Source: Algoriphagus algorifonticola (GTDB taxonomy: Bacteria > Bacteroidota > Bacteroidia > Cytophagales > Cyclobacteriaceae). Taken from it: a DNA stretch of 64,000 nt. The position numbers and the translations under genes are program-made. Each line of letters opens with the position of its first letter. Within the stretch, counting starts at the first letter, position 1. The stretch is from positions 18,666-82,665 of the forward strand of contig NZ_VLOG01000034.1 in NCBI RefSeq assembly GCF_007655305.1. Direction: 5' to 3'. The notes beneath the pieces are model-generated. The model saw only the letters and a program-made list of their open reading frames with translations, had not been told where the DNA came from and searched no databases. Shown here one piece after another: positions 1-8,775 of the stretch.

Positions 1-360
1 CTCAGACACCACCTCCACTAAACCCAACTCTGTATCAGCTTGCTGAAGTGTCACATTGAGTGATTTTCCCGGATCCCATTCACTGATGTTTGATTCAAAT
101 TGAACGTAACCTACAAAAGAGACTCTCAAGAGATAGCTAGGACCTTCGGCAAGCGTAATTTTGAACCTTCCTTCAGCATTGGTAATTCCAAAGCCGCCGA
201 TTTTTTGAGTGCTCTGATTAATAGCCACTACATTCGCATAAGGGATGGGGCGATTCAGCGAGTCCAGTACTTGCCCAATAAGGGGTTTGCTTTGACCATA
301 TGCTGAGAGTGCCAGTCCAATGAAAAAGGCAAAAAGAAGTAATCTTTTAGAAAAAAGCAT
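1..360 (-). CDS. CarboxypepD-regulatory-like domain protein, 3' part missing
   Basis: Seen: an open frame runs from an ATG at 358-360 leftwards off the window edge (120 codons visible). It begins with a signal peptide (charged start, hydrophobic run, cleavage probably after SAYG near residue 23). The sequence that follows is typical of a CarboxypepD_reg-like beta-sandwich, with a GQVLDSLNRPIPYANV segment, a TNAEGRFKI turn and a LRVSFVGY strand. Known: in Bacteroidota this domain sits at the N-terminus of exported TonB-dependent receptors or receptor-like outer-membrane proteins. The downstream GLPGLI gene on the same strand is a common partner. The C-terminus is outside the window, so whether it is a full TonB-dependent receptor cannot be decided here. 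Confidence 0.85.
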   Translation of the reverse strand, partial: MLFSKRLLLFAFFIGLALSAYGQSKPLIGQVLDSLNRPIPYANVVAINQSTQKIGGFGITNAEGRFKITLAEGPSYLLRVSFVGYVQFESNISEWDPGKSLNVTLQQADTELGLVEVVSE

Positions 361-480
361 TTTAGTTAAGTATGATGTATAAAATCAGAAAGCTGGATGA
401 GTTTAGTTAGAAGATAGTCTAAAGTATCACATCTTATTTCTAGCGTTTAGTCTCTCGCGTCTAGAATCTTGCTTCTCAAA

Positions 481-1320
481 TCAATTCCCAATTCGAATCG
501 TAAACTGATTCCCATCTCCGGGCTTACCTTGATAGCGGTTCATCATTTGCTTCATGCTTTCCTCCTGCATAGCTCTAAACTCTTCTCTAGTGACTTCTTT
601 TCCTTTTTTTGGGATCTGAATTTCGACTGGTTCTTTGGAGGGATTCAATTCAATTTTTTCACAAATAAGCGTTCTCCCCTCACTCTGTAATTCCAAAATA
701 AGTCCAGGCAGACCAAAATAATTTTCAGGACCATGTGGAACGGGGATTTCCGGAGTAAACCAAGCAACTACCTGAATCGTGTCTTTCACAGATTCCATTT
801 CAGTCATTCCAGTGGAAAATCTCTGTGAGTCAATGATTCGAGCATAAATTGCTTTTTGAGCTTGGTAATTCCCTATTTTTTTGGATTCTCCGGTCAACTC
901 CCATTCTACAGGTTCAAGATTATCTTTGATCAATAAATCTTTCCCCATCATTTCCTGCTCTTGAATGTAAGTTTGCTCTGCCAGGTTTTTATAAAGTAGA
1001 CGATCCTGACTTCCGGTATTGATCATAATTTGCATTCCACCGGAAGACGCAGTAGCTGGTCCGCCTCCCAAACTTTCTACTTGCTTCCAGTTTGATTCGG
1101 ATGGAGTAAAAGACAATACATAGTCTCTTTCCATTTGTTTCTTCAATTGAGCTTGGATCTCTGCTATTTGCTCAGGGTTTATTTTAGTGGAATCCATGGA
1201 TAGCTTTATCTGGGAACTGGATTTGTAAAAAGCCCTTCCTGTTAAGCCTTGGGCCAGCACTAAGTTTCCCAGTAAAAAGAAAGAAAAGAAGGCCGTGAAT
1301 AGTAATGATTTGGTTTTCAT
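481..1320 (-). CDS. GLPGLI family exported protein
   Basis: Seen: 279 residues starting MKTKSLLF, with an N-terminal signal peptide cleaved around LVLAQG. The diagnostic GLPGLI hexamer lies near residues 203-208, inside YFGLPGLILELQ. The frame stays open to a GTG at 1341, but the ATG at 1318-1320 puts the signal peptide directly at the N-terminus and is preferred. Known: the GLPGLI family is restricted mainly to Bacteroidota. Its members are periplasmic or outer-membrane associated, and their biochemical role is not established. Neighbours: it precedes the CarboxypepD-regulatory-like gene on the same strand with a 120-nt gap. It is divergent from a two-component system starting at 1526, which is a plausible regulator of the pair. 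Confidence 0.9.
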   Translation of the reverse strand: MKTKSLLFTAFFSFFLLGNLVLAQGLTGRAFYKSSSQIKLSMDSTKINPEQIAEIQAQLKKQMERDYVLSFTPSESNWKQVESLGGGPATASSGGMQIMINTGSQDRLLYKNLAEQTYIQEQEMMGKDLLIKDNLEPVEWELTGESKKIGNYQAQKAIYARIIDSQRFSTGMTEMESVKDTIQVVAWFTPEIPVPHGPENYFGLPGLILELQSEGRTLICEKIELNPSKEPVEIQIPKKGKEVTREEFRAMQEESMKQMMNRYQGKPGDGNQFTIRIGN

Positions 1321-1525
1321 AGTTCTTTTTGTTTTGCTCACAAATCAATAAATACTCTCAAAAACATTGAGTTAAGCACTGTTAACGAGTGTTAACAGTC
1401 ATTTTTTAACTTTAATAATGCTTCTATTTTAGCACTGTGAAATCGAATAAAACTAAATTTCCACAATGGATTGATTTTCAAAATGCGAGATTCCATCTGG
1501 CGTTTGAACAACAAATTTCTAACAG

Positions 1526-3070
1526 ATGAAAAAGTTACAATTCAAGCGCATAGGTTTTTTAATAGTCTTCACCTTACTGGTCAGCATTGGCATTCAGGTT
1601 TGGAGAAACTACAACCAGTTTCTGCTGATTCAAGAGCAGCTAGTGTCTGAAATCCAGCAAAGTTTGGACAATGCTGTGGAGAACTACTATGCTGACTTGG
1701 CGAAAACAGATGTCATTACCTTGACAGATATGAGATCTGAGGGTAAAAGCGATACAGATTCTGGAAACGTCAAGCAACAGATACAACATTTGAGAATCAA
1801 GAAACTGGACACTTTGGGGAGCTTTTTAGATCGAGTCGGCCAGAGTAAAGAACTTTTTCAGGCTCTTGAGAATGTTGAGAAAGGAGGATTGGACTCATTC
1901 CTATGGAAGTCTTCCGACCAAAAAGACAGCTTGAATAATATTGTTTTACTAGACTCTGGTCGAAGTATGGGCATGGATAAAAAGAACGAGCTCAGGATTT
2001 TCATGGGAAAAAGTAATGCAGACAGTATCAACCGCTTGGAATTTCTGACTAGTAAAATCATCATTTCCATTACTAGAGATAGCTTAGATTTTGAAAAAAT
2101 CAATGCCTATTTATTTGAAGAGTTGGACAGAAAAGGTATTGATATCAATTATCGATTAATTCATTTGACTGGAAATGAAAAAGAAGACAGCCTGCTTGTC
2201 TCTAACACTCCGACCATGCCTTTCAAGACGGTTTCAAGATCCACATTCCTTCCTCCGGGACAAAGTTTGGAGATGTATTTTGAAAATACGGCACTGACTG
2301 TTCTAAAAAGGGGAATGCTCGAAGTATTGACTTCCTTGCTATTTCTGGGAATCATTGGCTTTGCCTTATATTATCTATACCAAACCATCAAAAACCAGAA
2401 AGAAATAGCAGAAATCAAGCAAGATCTGATTAGTAATATCACCCACGAATTCAAAACACCTATTGCCACTACCCTTTCTGCCATTGAAGGGATTGAACAG
2501 TTTAATCCGGCCAATGACCCTGAAAAGAACAGACGCTATTTGGGAATATCCAAGTCGCAAATGCACAAGCTCAATCAGATGGTCGAAAAATTATTAGAAA
2601 CAGCCACCTTAGATACTGATCAGCTGATTGTCAAAAAAGAGGCAATCGACCCAGAGCCTTTATTGAGGCAATTGATCCAAAAATTTCAGACAATAGCTCC
2701 TGAAAAGAAAATTGACTTGATTTTGCCCGTACAGCTTAAACCAATTTGGGCGGATGCTTTTCACTTCGAAAATGTAATTTCCAACCTTTTGGATAACGCT
2801 GTGAAATATGGAGGGAATGAGATTCTATTAGGAATTGATCAAAATGGCATGCATAAGATTCGAATTCACGACAATGGAGGAAACATTGCAGCAGATCAAA
2901 AAAACCGGATTTTTGAACAATTTTACAGGATACCGAAAGGAGATGTTCATGATGTGAAAGGTTTCGGGATAGGACTATATTATGTTCAGAAGATCCTAGA
3001 GAAGCATGAAGGAAAAATAGAGCTCTTGACAGGAAAAAACTCCACTACATTTATCACCTATTGGCCATGA
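1526..3070 (+). CDS. Membrane sensor histidine kinase
   Basis: Seen: 514 residues. There is a transmembrane segment near residues 9-26, a ~240-residue periplasmic sensing region without an obvious named fold, and a second membrane segment near 267-288. A HisKA domain follows with the phospho-acceptor His307 in the motif NITHEFKTP. The HATPase_c domain carries an N box (NLLDNAVKYGG), a G1-like DNGG and a G2 GFGIGL. The kinase autophosphorylates and passes phosphate to the response regulator encoded next. The stop codon overlaps the regulator start in an ATGA arrangement, so the two are translationally coupled. The pair is divergent from the GLPGLI gene, suggesting it controls that envelope locus; the signal sensed is unknown. 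Confidence 0.93.
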   Translation: MKKLQFKRIGFLIVFTLLVSIGIQVWRNYNQFLLIQEQLVSEIQQSLDNAVENYYADLAKTDVITLTDMRSEGKSDTDSGNVKQQIQHLRIKKLDTLGSFLDRVGQSKELFQALENVEKGGLDSFLWKSSDQKDSLNNIVLLDSGRSMGMDKKNELRIFMGKSNADSINRLEFLTSKIIISITRDSLDFEKINAYLFEELDRKGIDINYRLIHLTGNEKEDSLLVSNTPTMPFKTVSRSTFLPPGQSLEMYFENTALTVLKRGMLEVLTSLLFLGIIGFALYYLYQTIKNQKEIAEIKQDLISNITHEFKTPIATTLSAIEGIEQFNPANDPEKNRRYLGISKSQMHKLNQMVEKLLETATLDTDQLIVKKEAIDPEPLLRQLIQKFQTIAPEKKIDLILPVQLKPIWADAFHFENVISNLLDNAVKYGGNEILLGIDQNGMHKIRIHDNGGNIAADQKNRIFEQFYRIPKGDVHDVKGFGIGLYYVQKILEKHEGKIELLTGKNSTTFITYWP

Positions 3071-3747
3071 GTAGAATTCAAGTATTATTAGCTGAAGATG
3101 AGCTGGCTTTAGGCATGATTATACAGGAAAGTCTGGAGAGTCGTGACTTCAAGGTAAGACTCTGCGAGGACGGACAAAAGGCTTGGGAAAGTTACCAATC
3201 CTCAAGGCCTGACATTATGATATTGGATGTGATGATGCCTAAAAAGGATGGGTTTTCTTTAGCGGAAGAAATCCGAAAAATTGATCCCTATACCCCGATT
3301 ATTTTTTTGACCTCTAAAAGTCAGACTGAAGATGTGGTCAAAGGCTTTGGCTTAGGAGCCAATGACTATGTACGTAAACCATTTAGCATGGAGGAATTAA
3401 TCGTTCGTATCAAGGCTCATCTTGACAGACTAAGAACCCGAAAAAATCAGAATGATTGGCTCCCAATTGGTCAATATGAATTTCACCCAACCAAGCAAAT
3501 TCTCCGAATTAAGGGTTCAGAATGTCCTTTAACCGCCAGAGAAAGTCAACTTTTGCAAATGCTGTTGGAAAATGCCAATGACATTACCGACCGAACACTT
3601 ATTCTGAATCAAATTTGGGGTTCAGACGATTTTTTTAATGCCCGCAGCATGGACGTATTTATCACCAAGCTCCGAAAAAAATTACAAGCCGATCCGGAAA
3701 TTCAAATTTTGAATATACGGGGGTACGGGTTTAAGTTGGTGTGTTAA
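3067..3747 (+). CDS. OmpR/PhoB-family response regulator
   Basis: Seen: 226 residues. An N-terminal receiver domain has acidic residues E10 and D11, phospho-acceptor Asp54 in ILDVMMPKKDG, the conserved Thr/Ser in FLTSK and Lys in YVRKPF. A C-terminal winged-helix DNA-binding domain (about 130-226) contains the expected TARESQLLQMLL and RSMDVFITKLRKKL segments. The ATG at 3067 overlaps the upstream kinase stop codon (ATGA). An in-frame TTG at 3061 exists but is less likely. Inference: it receives phosphate from the kinase at 1526-3070 and probably acts on the divergent GLPGLI operon or its own promoter. Confidence 0.94.
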   Translation: MSRIQVLLAEDELALGMIIQESLESRDFKVRLCEDGQKAWESYQSSRPDIMILDVMMPKKDGFSLAEEIRKIDPYTPIIFLTSKSQTEDVVKGFGLGANDYVRKPFSMEELIVRIKAHLDRLRTRKNQNDWLPIGQYEFHPTKQILRIKGSECPLTARESQLLQMLLENANDITDRTLILNQIWGSDDFFNARSMDVFITKLRKKLQADPEIQILNIRGYGFKLVC

Positions 3748-3781
3748 GTATTTCAACTTTTCGAAATTTGAAGCTTTGGAA

Positions 3782-3832
3782 AGGTTTCTAAAAAAAACTA
3801 TTCCTTAAAATTCACTAGAAACCTATATTTCA
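3782..3832. terminator. Possible bidirectional hairpin between convergent genes
   Basis: A 9-nt inverted repeat AGGTTTCTA / TAGAAACCT flanks a ~26-nt AT-rich loop between the convergent response regulator and the 102-aa gene. The loop is long and there is no clean U-tract, so this is a weak terminator candidate. Confidence 0.35.
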
Positions 3833-3837
3833 AAACA

Positions 3838-4146
3838 TTAAGACAGTTCTTTTTTTGGCTTAAGCTTTTCAAATTTCCTAGTAATCTCCTCACCATAAAT
3901 GGGTTGTACAATCTGATTTCCTTTAAAGAATGGTTTGGCCGCATAGAGACCCAATGAAGAAATAGCCGTCCGAATTCGTTCCAATTCTATTTCATTCTTG
4001 GTCACAATCCTTACTTCGTAGCCCTGTTTATATTTTTGAGACCCAAGTTTCTCAACTTTTGAACTATCTTTTATCCTGAGATAGCCATTTCTCAGAAATG
4101 CCTCTTTTAAAATTTTAAAAGCCAAGTGTTTGGATAATTTTTTCAT
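3838..4146 (-). CDS. Conserved-looking hypothetical protein (102 aa)
   Basis: No family is recognised. Seen: a basic 102-residue soluble protein starting MKKLSKHLAFKILKEAFLRNGYLRIKD. A central region (GYEVRIVTKNEIELERIRTAIS) resembles an alternating beta/alpha small domain, and the C-terminus is lysine-rich. An in-frame GTG lies one codon upstream of the ATG at 4144-4146; the ATG is preferred. No signal peptide or membrane segment is visible. It is convergent with the response regulator, with about 90 nt between stops. Coding use is consistent with neighbours and there are no frame breaks, so it is probably real, but no role can be proposed. Confidence 0.6.
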   Translation of the reverse strand: MKKLSKHLAFKILKEAFLRNGYLRIKDSSKVEKLGSQKYKQGYEVRIVTKNEIELERIRTAISSLGLYAAKPFFKGNQIVQPIYGEEITRKFEKLKPKKELS

Positions 4147-4442
4147 CACTTTGATGCTAATGCTTACAGTTTTCGCTAAACTAAAAACAGGTATTAAATA
4201 GAGTAAACGGAAGATTTGAGTAACTTTTCACTGTCCCCAGCATGTATATCAAAGCAACAAGCTTCGCAAATGCGGCAGAATGATTTGGAATTTCAGATAT
4301 TGAATATCCCTAAGAGAAGGGATTGATATTAAGCTAGTTGCAGATTATTTTGATTTAACAACAGGAATTTGATTGAATTAATAATTATCAGGCATATTTG
4401 TTATTACCTTAAACTAACTGTAATTTAAGAGAAATATATTAA
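4147..4442. other. Non-coding AT-rich spacer
   Basis: The first part of a 688-nt gap between the 102-aa gene and the multi-PAS kinase. No open frame or recognisable RNA is visible. The stretch is AT-rich, includes a TTACCTTAA segment near 4402-4412 that has a counterpart left of the repeat copy at 54.4 kb, and runs into a dispersed repeat at 4443. Confidence 0.5.
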
Positions 4443-4622
4443 ATGTATATCCGCTTTCTTGCCAACAAAAAGAAATTACTGCCAAATCTAAGCCCAAATG
4501 AATCCAAAAGCTTCGCTTGCCTGCCGTGGCTGGGTCATCCGTCGCCCATGCTGAGTGAAGTCAAGCCTCCAATAAGTCAAACAAAGAAAATACGGCAATT
4601 AGCATGATTGCGGATAATCAGA
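4443..4622 (+). repeat. Dispersed intergenic repeat, copy A
   Basis: Compared by eye with 54397-54550 (same strand) and 42904-43050 (opposite strand). All three share a left block resembling ATGTATATCCGCTTTCTTGC, a middle block resembling GGTCATC, and a right block resembling GGCAATTGGCATGATTGCGG followed by TAATCAG. Copies A and C also share GTCAAACAAAGAAAATA. The similarity is imperfect and gapped. Nothing in it codes for protein. It may be a miniature mobile element or an intergenic structured repeat. Confidence 0.6.
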
Positions 4623-4834
4623 CAATATATTAATCTTTCCATTTACCATTTCTTTTGCGTCACGTAAAACCTAGTAAAGAAAATTTTTTTTTTAAATTTC
4701 TTTCACTAATAACAGAGGATAACAATTTGAGTGAATTGAAGTAGAGAAGCAAATTCCATCCTTTTCTGAGTAAAAATATGCTTGAATTCAATTTTGTCTT
4801 TTAAATATTATTTTTCTGTATAATTCTTAAACCT

Positions 4835-7105
4835 ATGGAAAATTCATATTTCGAGGACAATCAGGACTTAGAGTTTCAAAAACAGTTGTTGGAAGAATTA
4901 ACCCAATCTGGCACTTGGGAGCTAAATACCAAACAAAACAAATTGTCTTGGTCCCAAGGTGTATTTAAGATGCTGGGATATCAACCGAATGAGTTTGAGT
5001 TAACTTTCGAAAAAGGTCTTTCTGTAATTCACCCTGAAGATAGAAAGAGGGCTATTGACCATTTGGATGATGTACTTCATAGCTCCAAAGAATATAATAT
5101 CAAGAAAAGGCTTCTAAAGAAAGATGGAACCCCTATCTGGGTAATCTCGAGAGCAAAATGGATTAAAAATAATTCAACTGGTGAAACAATTCTTTGTGGA
5201 GCCTTTAGAAATATCACAGAAATTTTATCAACCAAGAGGGAATTGGAAGCTGCAGTTGAAACCAATCAATCTCTGTTTGAAAATTTAGATGGTATTTTTT
5301 GGGAAGCAGACGCGCAAACTTTTGAATTTACTTTTATTAGCTCCCAGGTAGAGAAAATCACTGGATTTACAAGAGAGGAATGGCTGAATGACCCTGAATT
5401 TTGGCAAAAGCACATCGTCTCAGATGATCGTGAAGAAGCAATTAACTTTTGTCACATTCAAACTCAAAAGCAAAAAGACCATTCTTTCGATTACAGATTT
5501 GTTAAAAAAAATGGAAAAATCATCTGGCTGAATGACCGGGTCAAAGTTGTCATTGAAAATGGAAAACCAGTAAAACTCCAGGGGATGATGGTTGATATTA
5601 CCCGTGAGAAAAATATCACTAAGGCTTTACAGGAGGAAATAGCTCTCAACCAATCTTTTCTACACAAATTACCAGGGATCTTTTTTCTCTTTGACTTAAA
5701 AGGGAAAATTATTTTATGGAATCATAATATCGAGTTAATCTCCGGTTATTCAGATCTGGAAATAAGAGAAATGAAAACGGATGATTTTTTCATAAAGGAG
5801 GATCAGAAGCGGATTTTAGAGGAAATTAAAAAGGTAGCTGAGGAAGATAGAAACGAAGTCCTCATGGAGATTCAAACCAAAGATGGTAGAAAAATTCCGG
5901 TTCATTTTTCTGCATCTCTCATTCCATATCAAGGAAAATCATGCATTTTGGGTATAGGACAGGATATCCGAGAACTGGTAGAGTCCAAAAGGTTGATAGA
6001 AGAAAATATCGAGCGGTACGAATTGGTAACCAAAGCTACCAACGAAGCAATTTGGGATTATGATTTCAGGGAAGAAAGCTTACACTGTGGTGATGGCTTT
6101 TTCAAGCTGTTTGGATATGTTCCTTCTGAAATGTCACTCAAAAAATTCATTCAACTCATTCATCCTAATGATCAGGAAAGAGTATCCCGAAAAATCCAGG
6201 AATACCTGACTCCTGATCCTACCAAAGCCAATTGGCTGGATGAATTCAGGTTTAAGAAAAAGAATGACATCTACACTTATGTAGTCAGTAAGGCAATTTT
6301 CCTTAGAAACAAAGAAGGATACATTACCAGGGTAGTAGGCTCCATCCAAGACATTTCCCATCAAAAGGAATACGAGCGATCCCTTAAAAGTTTGAATGAA
6401 AAATTGGAGCTTCATATCCGGGAATTAGCGTTCTCCAATCAGGAGCTTCAGCGTTTTGCCTTTATTGCATCTCATGATTTGCAAGAGCCCCTGAGAATGA
6501 TCTCTAGTTTCATGGGCTTACTGGAAAAAAGATATGGGGATAAATTAGACGAAAAGGCCTTAAAATACATTTCATTTGCTACAGAAGGAGCAAAGCAAAT
6601 GCAGCGGATTATTTTGGATTTGTTGGAACATTCAAGGGTAGGCAGCCCTGACGAATCAAAGATGAATCTTTCTATAGAAAAACTTGTCAAAGAAATTCAG
6701 CTTTACCTCAAAAAAATCATCCAGACTAAAGCGGCAAAAATCACATACGATCAGCTTCCTACAATCCAAACTTTCAAAACCCCTCTTTTTCAGATTTTGA
6801 TGAATTTGATATCAAATTCAATTAAATATGCTCATCCTGAAAGAACCCCAATAATTCATATTGATTGTAAGGAATTAAAAACCCATTGGCAGTTTTCGGT
6901 TTCAGATAATGGCATAGGAATATCTCCTGAGTATTATGAAAAGATATTTATCATTTTCGAAAGACTTCACACAAAAGATAAATTTGAAGGAACCGGAATA
7001 GGATTGGCTATTGTCAAAAAAGCTGTAGAATATTTGGGAGGTGAGATTAAAGTCAAATCAGAGATAAATGTAGGGTCTACCTTCACATTCACATTCAAAA
7101 AATAA
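4835..7105 (+). CDS. Cytoplasmic histidine kinase with four PAS domains
   Basis: Seen: 756 residues with no membrane segment. Four PAS/PAC units follow one another: about 13-130 (SGTWELNTKQNKLSWS), 145-265 (FTFISSQVEKITG), 270-385 (GIFFLFDLKGKIILWN) and 400-515 (AIWDYDFREESLHCG). PAC-type ends such as FRNITE, MVDITRE, GQDIRE and SIQDISHQ close them. The HisKA region has His547 in FIASHDLQEPLR. The HATPase domain has NLISNSIKYA, SDNGIGI and GTGIGLAIVKKA. Known: this PAS-rich soluble architecture senses cytoplasmic signals such as redox, light or small ligands, but residues giving a cofactor are not evident. It is an orphan kinase with no adjacent response regulator. A terminator hairpin begins at its stop codon. 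Confidence 0.92.
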   Translation: MENSYFEDNQDLEFQKQLLEELTQSGTWELNTKQNKLSWSQGVFKMLGYQPNEFELTFEKGLSVIHPEDRKRAIDHLDDVLHSSKEYNIKKRLLKKDGTPIWVISRAKWIKNNSTGETILCGAFRNITEILSTKRELEAAVETNQSLFENLDGIFWEADAQTFEFTFISSQVEKITGFTREEWLNDPEFWQKHIVSDDREEAINFCHIQTQKQKDHSFDYRFVKKNGKIIWLNDRVKVVIENGKPVKLQGMMVDITREKNITKALQEEIALNQSFLHKLPGIFFLFDLKGKIILWNHNIELISGYSDLEIREMKTDDFFIKEDQKRILEEIKKVAEEDRNEVLMEIQTKDGRKIPVHFSASLIPYQGKSCILGIGQDIRELVESKRLIEENIERYELVTKATNEAIWDYDFREESLHCGDGFFKLFGYVPSEMSLKKFIQLIHPNDQERVSRKIQEYLTPDPTKANWLDEFRFKKKNDIYTYVVSKAIFLRNKEGYITRVVGSIQDISHQKEYERSLKSLNEKLELHIRELAFSNQELQRFAFIASHDLQEPLRMISSFMGLLEKRYGDKLDEKALKYISFATEGAKQMQRIILDLLEHSRVGSPDESKMNLSIEKLVKEIQLYLKKIIQTKAAKITYDQLPTIQTFKTPLFQILMNLISNSIKYAHPERTPIIHIDCKELKTHWQFSVSDNGIGISPEYYEKIFIIFERLHTKDKFEGTGIGLAIVKKAVEYLGGEIKVKSEINVGSTFTFTFKK

Positions 7106-7132
7106 GGGGCAAAATTCTTATTGCCCCTTTTG
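7104..7132. terminator. Bidirectional intrinsic terminator
   Basis: Perfect 9-bp stem AAGGGGCAA (7104-7112) / TTGCCCCTT (7121-7129) followed by T residues on the plus strand. On the minus strand it is followed by TATTTTTTG. It lies between the convergent multi-PAS kinase and sulfatase genes and can serve both. Confidence 0.85.
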
Positions 7133-7152
7133 TCCTCCTTAGCGAGAACAGA

Positions 7153-8613
7153 TTAAATTTCTTCTGATTCATTTTTCTTTTCAATAGGCATTCTTGCCTT
7201 CGTATCAATTAACCATTGATCAAGCTTTGCCTGAAGTTCATTTGCTATTTCCGACTCTTCATTGAAAAGATTATTTTTTTCCTCTCGATCATTAGCCAAA
7301 TTAAATAACTCATCCATACCGGTTTCATAATAATGGATCAATTTCCAATCTCCGGAGCGAATTATGGAATAAGGAATGACAGTAGTCTCCCGATAATGAG
7401 GAAAATGCCAAAACAAATCTCTTTCTGCCAGTTCCCCTTTCTCTGTAAGAAGCCCTTTTAAGCTTTTTCCCTCCAATTCTGAATCAGATGATTTAAGACC
7501 TACAAATTCCAAAATTGTTGGAATCCAGTCCATCGTTATGATCGGGACTTCAATTTCCTTACCCTGAGGGATAATTCCCGGAAGGCTGACAATGGTCGGA
7601 ACTCTAATTCCGCCTTCATATGGAAAACCTTTTTGAGACCTAAGACCCAAATTTACTGTAACAGGCTTATCCGGATTTCCTATCAAACCTCCATTGTCCG
7701 AGGTAAAAATCAATAGCGTATTTTCTCTCAGTCCTTTCTCGTTTAAGTACTCCATCAACTTCCCGATATTGAAATCGAGATTTTCGATCAAGGCTGCATA
7801 CTCTGGATTATTTTGAACTCCCTTTTCTTTTTCTTCATACTTAGACACCAAATCAGGAGGCCCCATGATCGGTGTATGAACTGCATAAGGAGCCCAATGC
7901 ACAAAGAAAGGGCCTTCCGTATTCTCAATAAATTGGACCAATTCATCGCTTTCCCGGTCCGTCAAAAACTCCCCTTTTTCTCGAGGAGGTAGATTTTTCA
8001 TTTCATAAAACTCTCTCGGCTGCGCAGCTTGATAAGGGTCAAAATAACTCGGTGGCTGCCCTAGATCATTACCTCCTATATTCACATCAAATCCTTGATC
8101 CTCGGGATGAAATCCTTCCTCTCCTAAATGCCACTTTCCCAAGTGTAGTGTATGATATCCTAGTTTTTTCATTCGTTCGGCGATAGTCTCCTCCTCTAAT
8201 GGGAGGTAACCCTGAATCTTGGGAGTTTCCAAAGGTCTTCCCTCAAATTCTTCGTATTCTCCAAGTTCACCGGAAGTAGAATAGCCTTGGAATTTCGCCC
8301 GAATCCAATCTGTAATCCCTAATCTTGCTGGATATTTCCCGGTTAAAAGTGCGGCTCTGGTAGGTGAACAAATCGCAGCTGCTGCATAGGAATTCGTAAA
8401 TAGAGTCCCCTCCTGAGCAAGTCGGTTTAAATTGGGTGTTTCATAAAAGTCAGAACCAAATGGCTGAATATCTGCCCAGCCTAAATCATCCACATGGATT
8501 AAAATAATATTCAGTGGTTCTTCCTTGGGCTTAGCGCATGAAATCAAAAGAATCAAAAGAAGAAAAGTCCAAACCCATTTACCATCCATACAATTAAAAT
8601 ACCGTTTTACCAT
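7153..8613 (-). CDS. Sulfatase (arylsulfatase-type), lipoprotein
   Basis: Seen: 486 residues with a lipoprotein signal peptide (lipobox LLISC, Cys26). The alkaline-phosphatase-like sulfatase core has paired metal-binding Asp residues in HVDDLGWAD (42-43). The sulfatase signature CSPTRAALLTGKYPAR places the residue oxidised to formylglycine at Cys82. Further motifs are GKWHLG, FTSDNGG and a C-terminal WKLIHY region. Role: hydrolysis of sulfate esters, probably on carbohydrates, from the periplasm or outer membrane. The 8613 start has AAAGGA 7 nt upstream; an alternative ATG lies at 8589. The activating formylglycine-generating enzyme is not in the window. Neighbouring isomerase and GMC oxidoreductase genes suggest glycoside processing; the exact substrate is unknown. 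Confidence 0.92.
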   Translation of the reverse strand: MVKRYFNCMDGKWVWTFLLLILLISCAKPKEEPLNIILIHVDDLGWADIQPFGSDFYETPNLNRLAQEGTLFTNSYAAAAICSPTRAALLTGKYPARLGITDWIRAKFQGYSTSGELGEYEEFEGRPLETPKIQGYLPLEEETIAERMKKLGYHTLHLGKWHLGEEGFHPEDQGFDVNIGGNDLGQPPSYFDPYQAAQPREFYEMKNLPPREKGEFLTDRESDELVQFIENTEGPFFVHWAPYAVHTPIMGPPDLVSKYEEKEKGVQNNPEYAALIENLDFNIGKLMEYLNEKGLRENTLLIFTSDNGGLIGNPDKPVTVNLGLRSQKGFPYEGGIRVPTIVSLPGIIPQGKEIEVPIITMDWIPTILEFVGLKSSDSELEGKSLKGLLTEKGELAERDLFWHFPHYRETTVIPYSIIRSGDWKLIHYYETGMDELFNLANDREEKNNLFNEESEIANELQAKLDQWLIDTKARMPIEKKNESEEI

Positions 8614-8730
8614 TTATCATCCTTTATATAATCATTTTATAAGAAATCCCTAACCTTTTGGTTTGACCAGCGTAGAAACGAACAGAGCTTTTATTGCTTA
8701 ATTCGGTTAATTACACTCAAAGTCAGGGGA

Positions 8731-8758
8731 TATGCAGGTGGGCTAAACTGGCCCAACC
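8731..8758 (-). terminator. GC-rich hairpin downstream of the isomerase gene
   Basis: GCAGGTGGGC pairs with GCCCAACCTGC apart from one bulge, about 18 nt past the isomerase stop on the minus strand. No U-tract follows, so it may be an mRNA-stabilising hairpin rather than a true terminator. Confidence 0.4.
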
Positions 8759-8775
8759 TGCCCTCTGCACCAATT

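Noticed and set aside
100..306. Plus-strand 68-residue frame at the left edge
   Set aside because: It is a shadow of the CarboxypepD-regulatory-like gene on the minus strand, which has a signal peptide and domain motifs.
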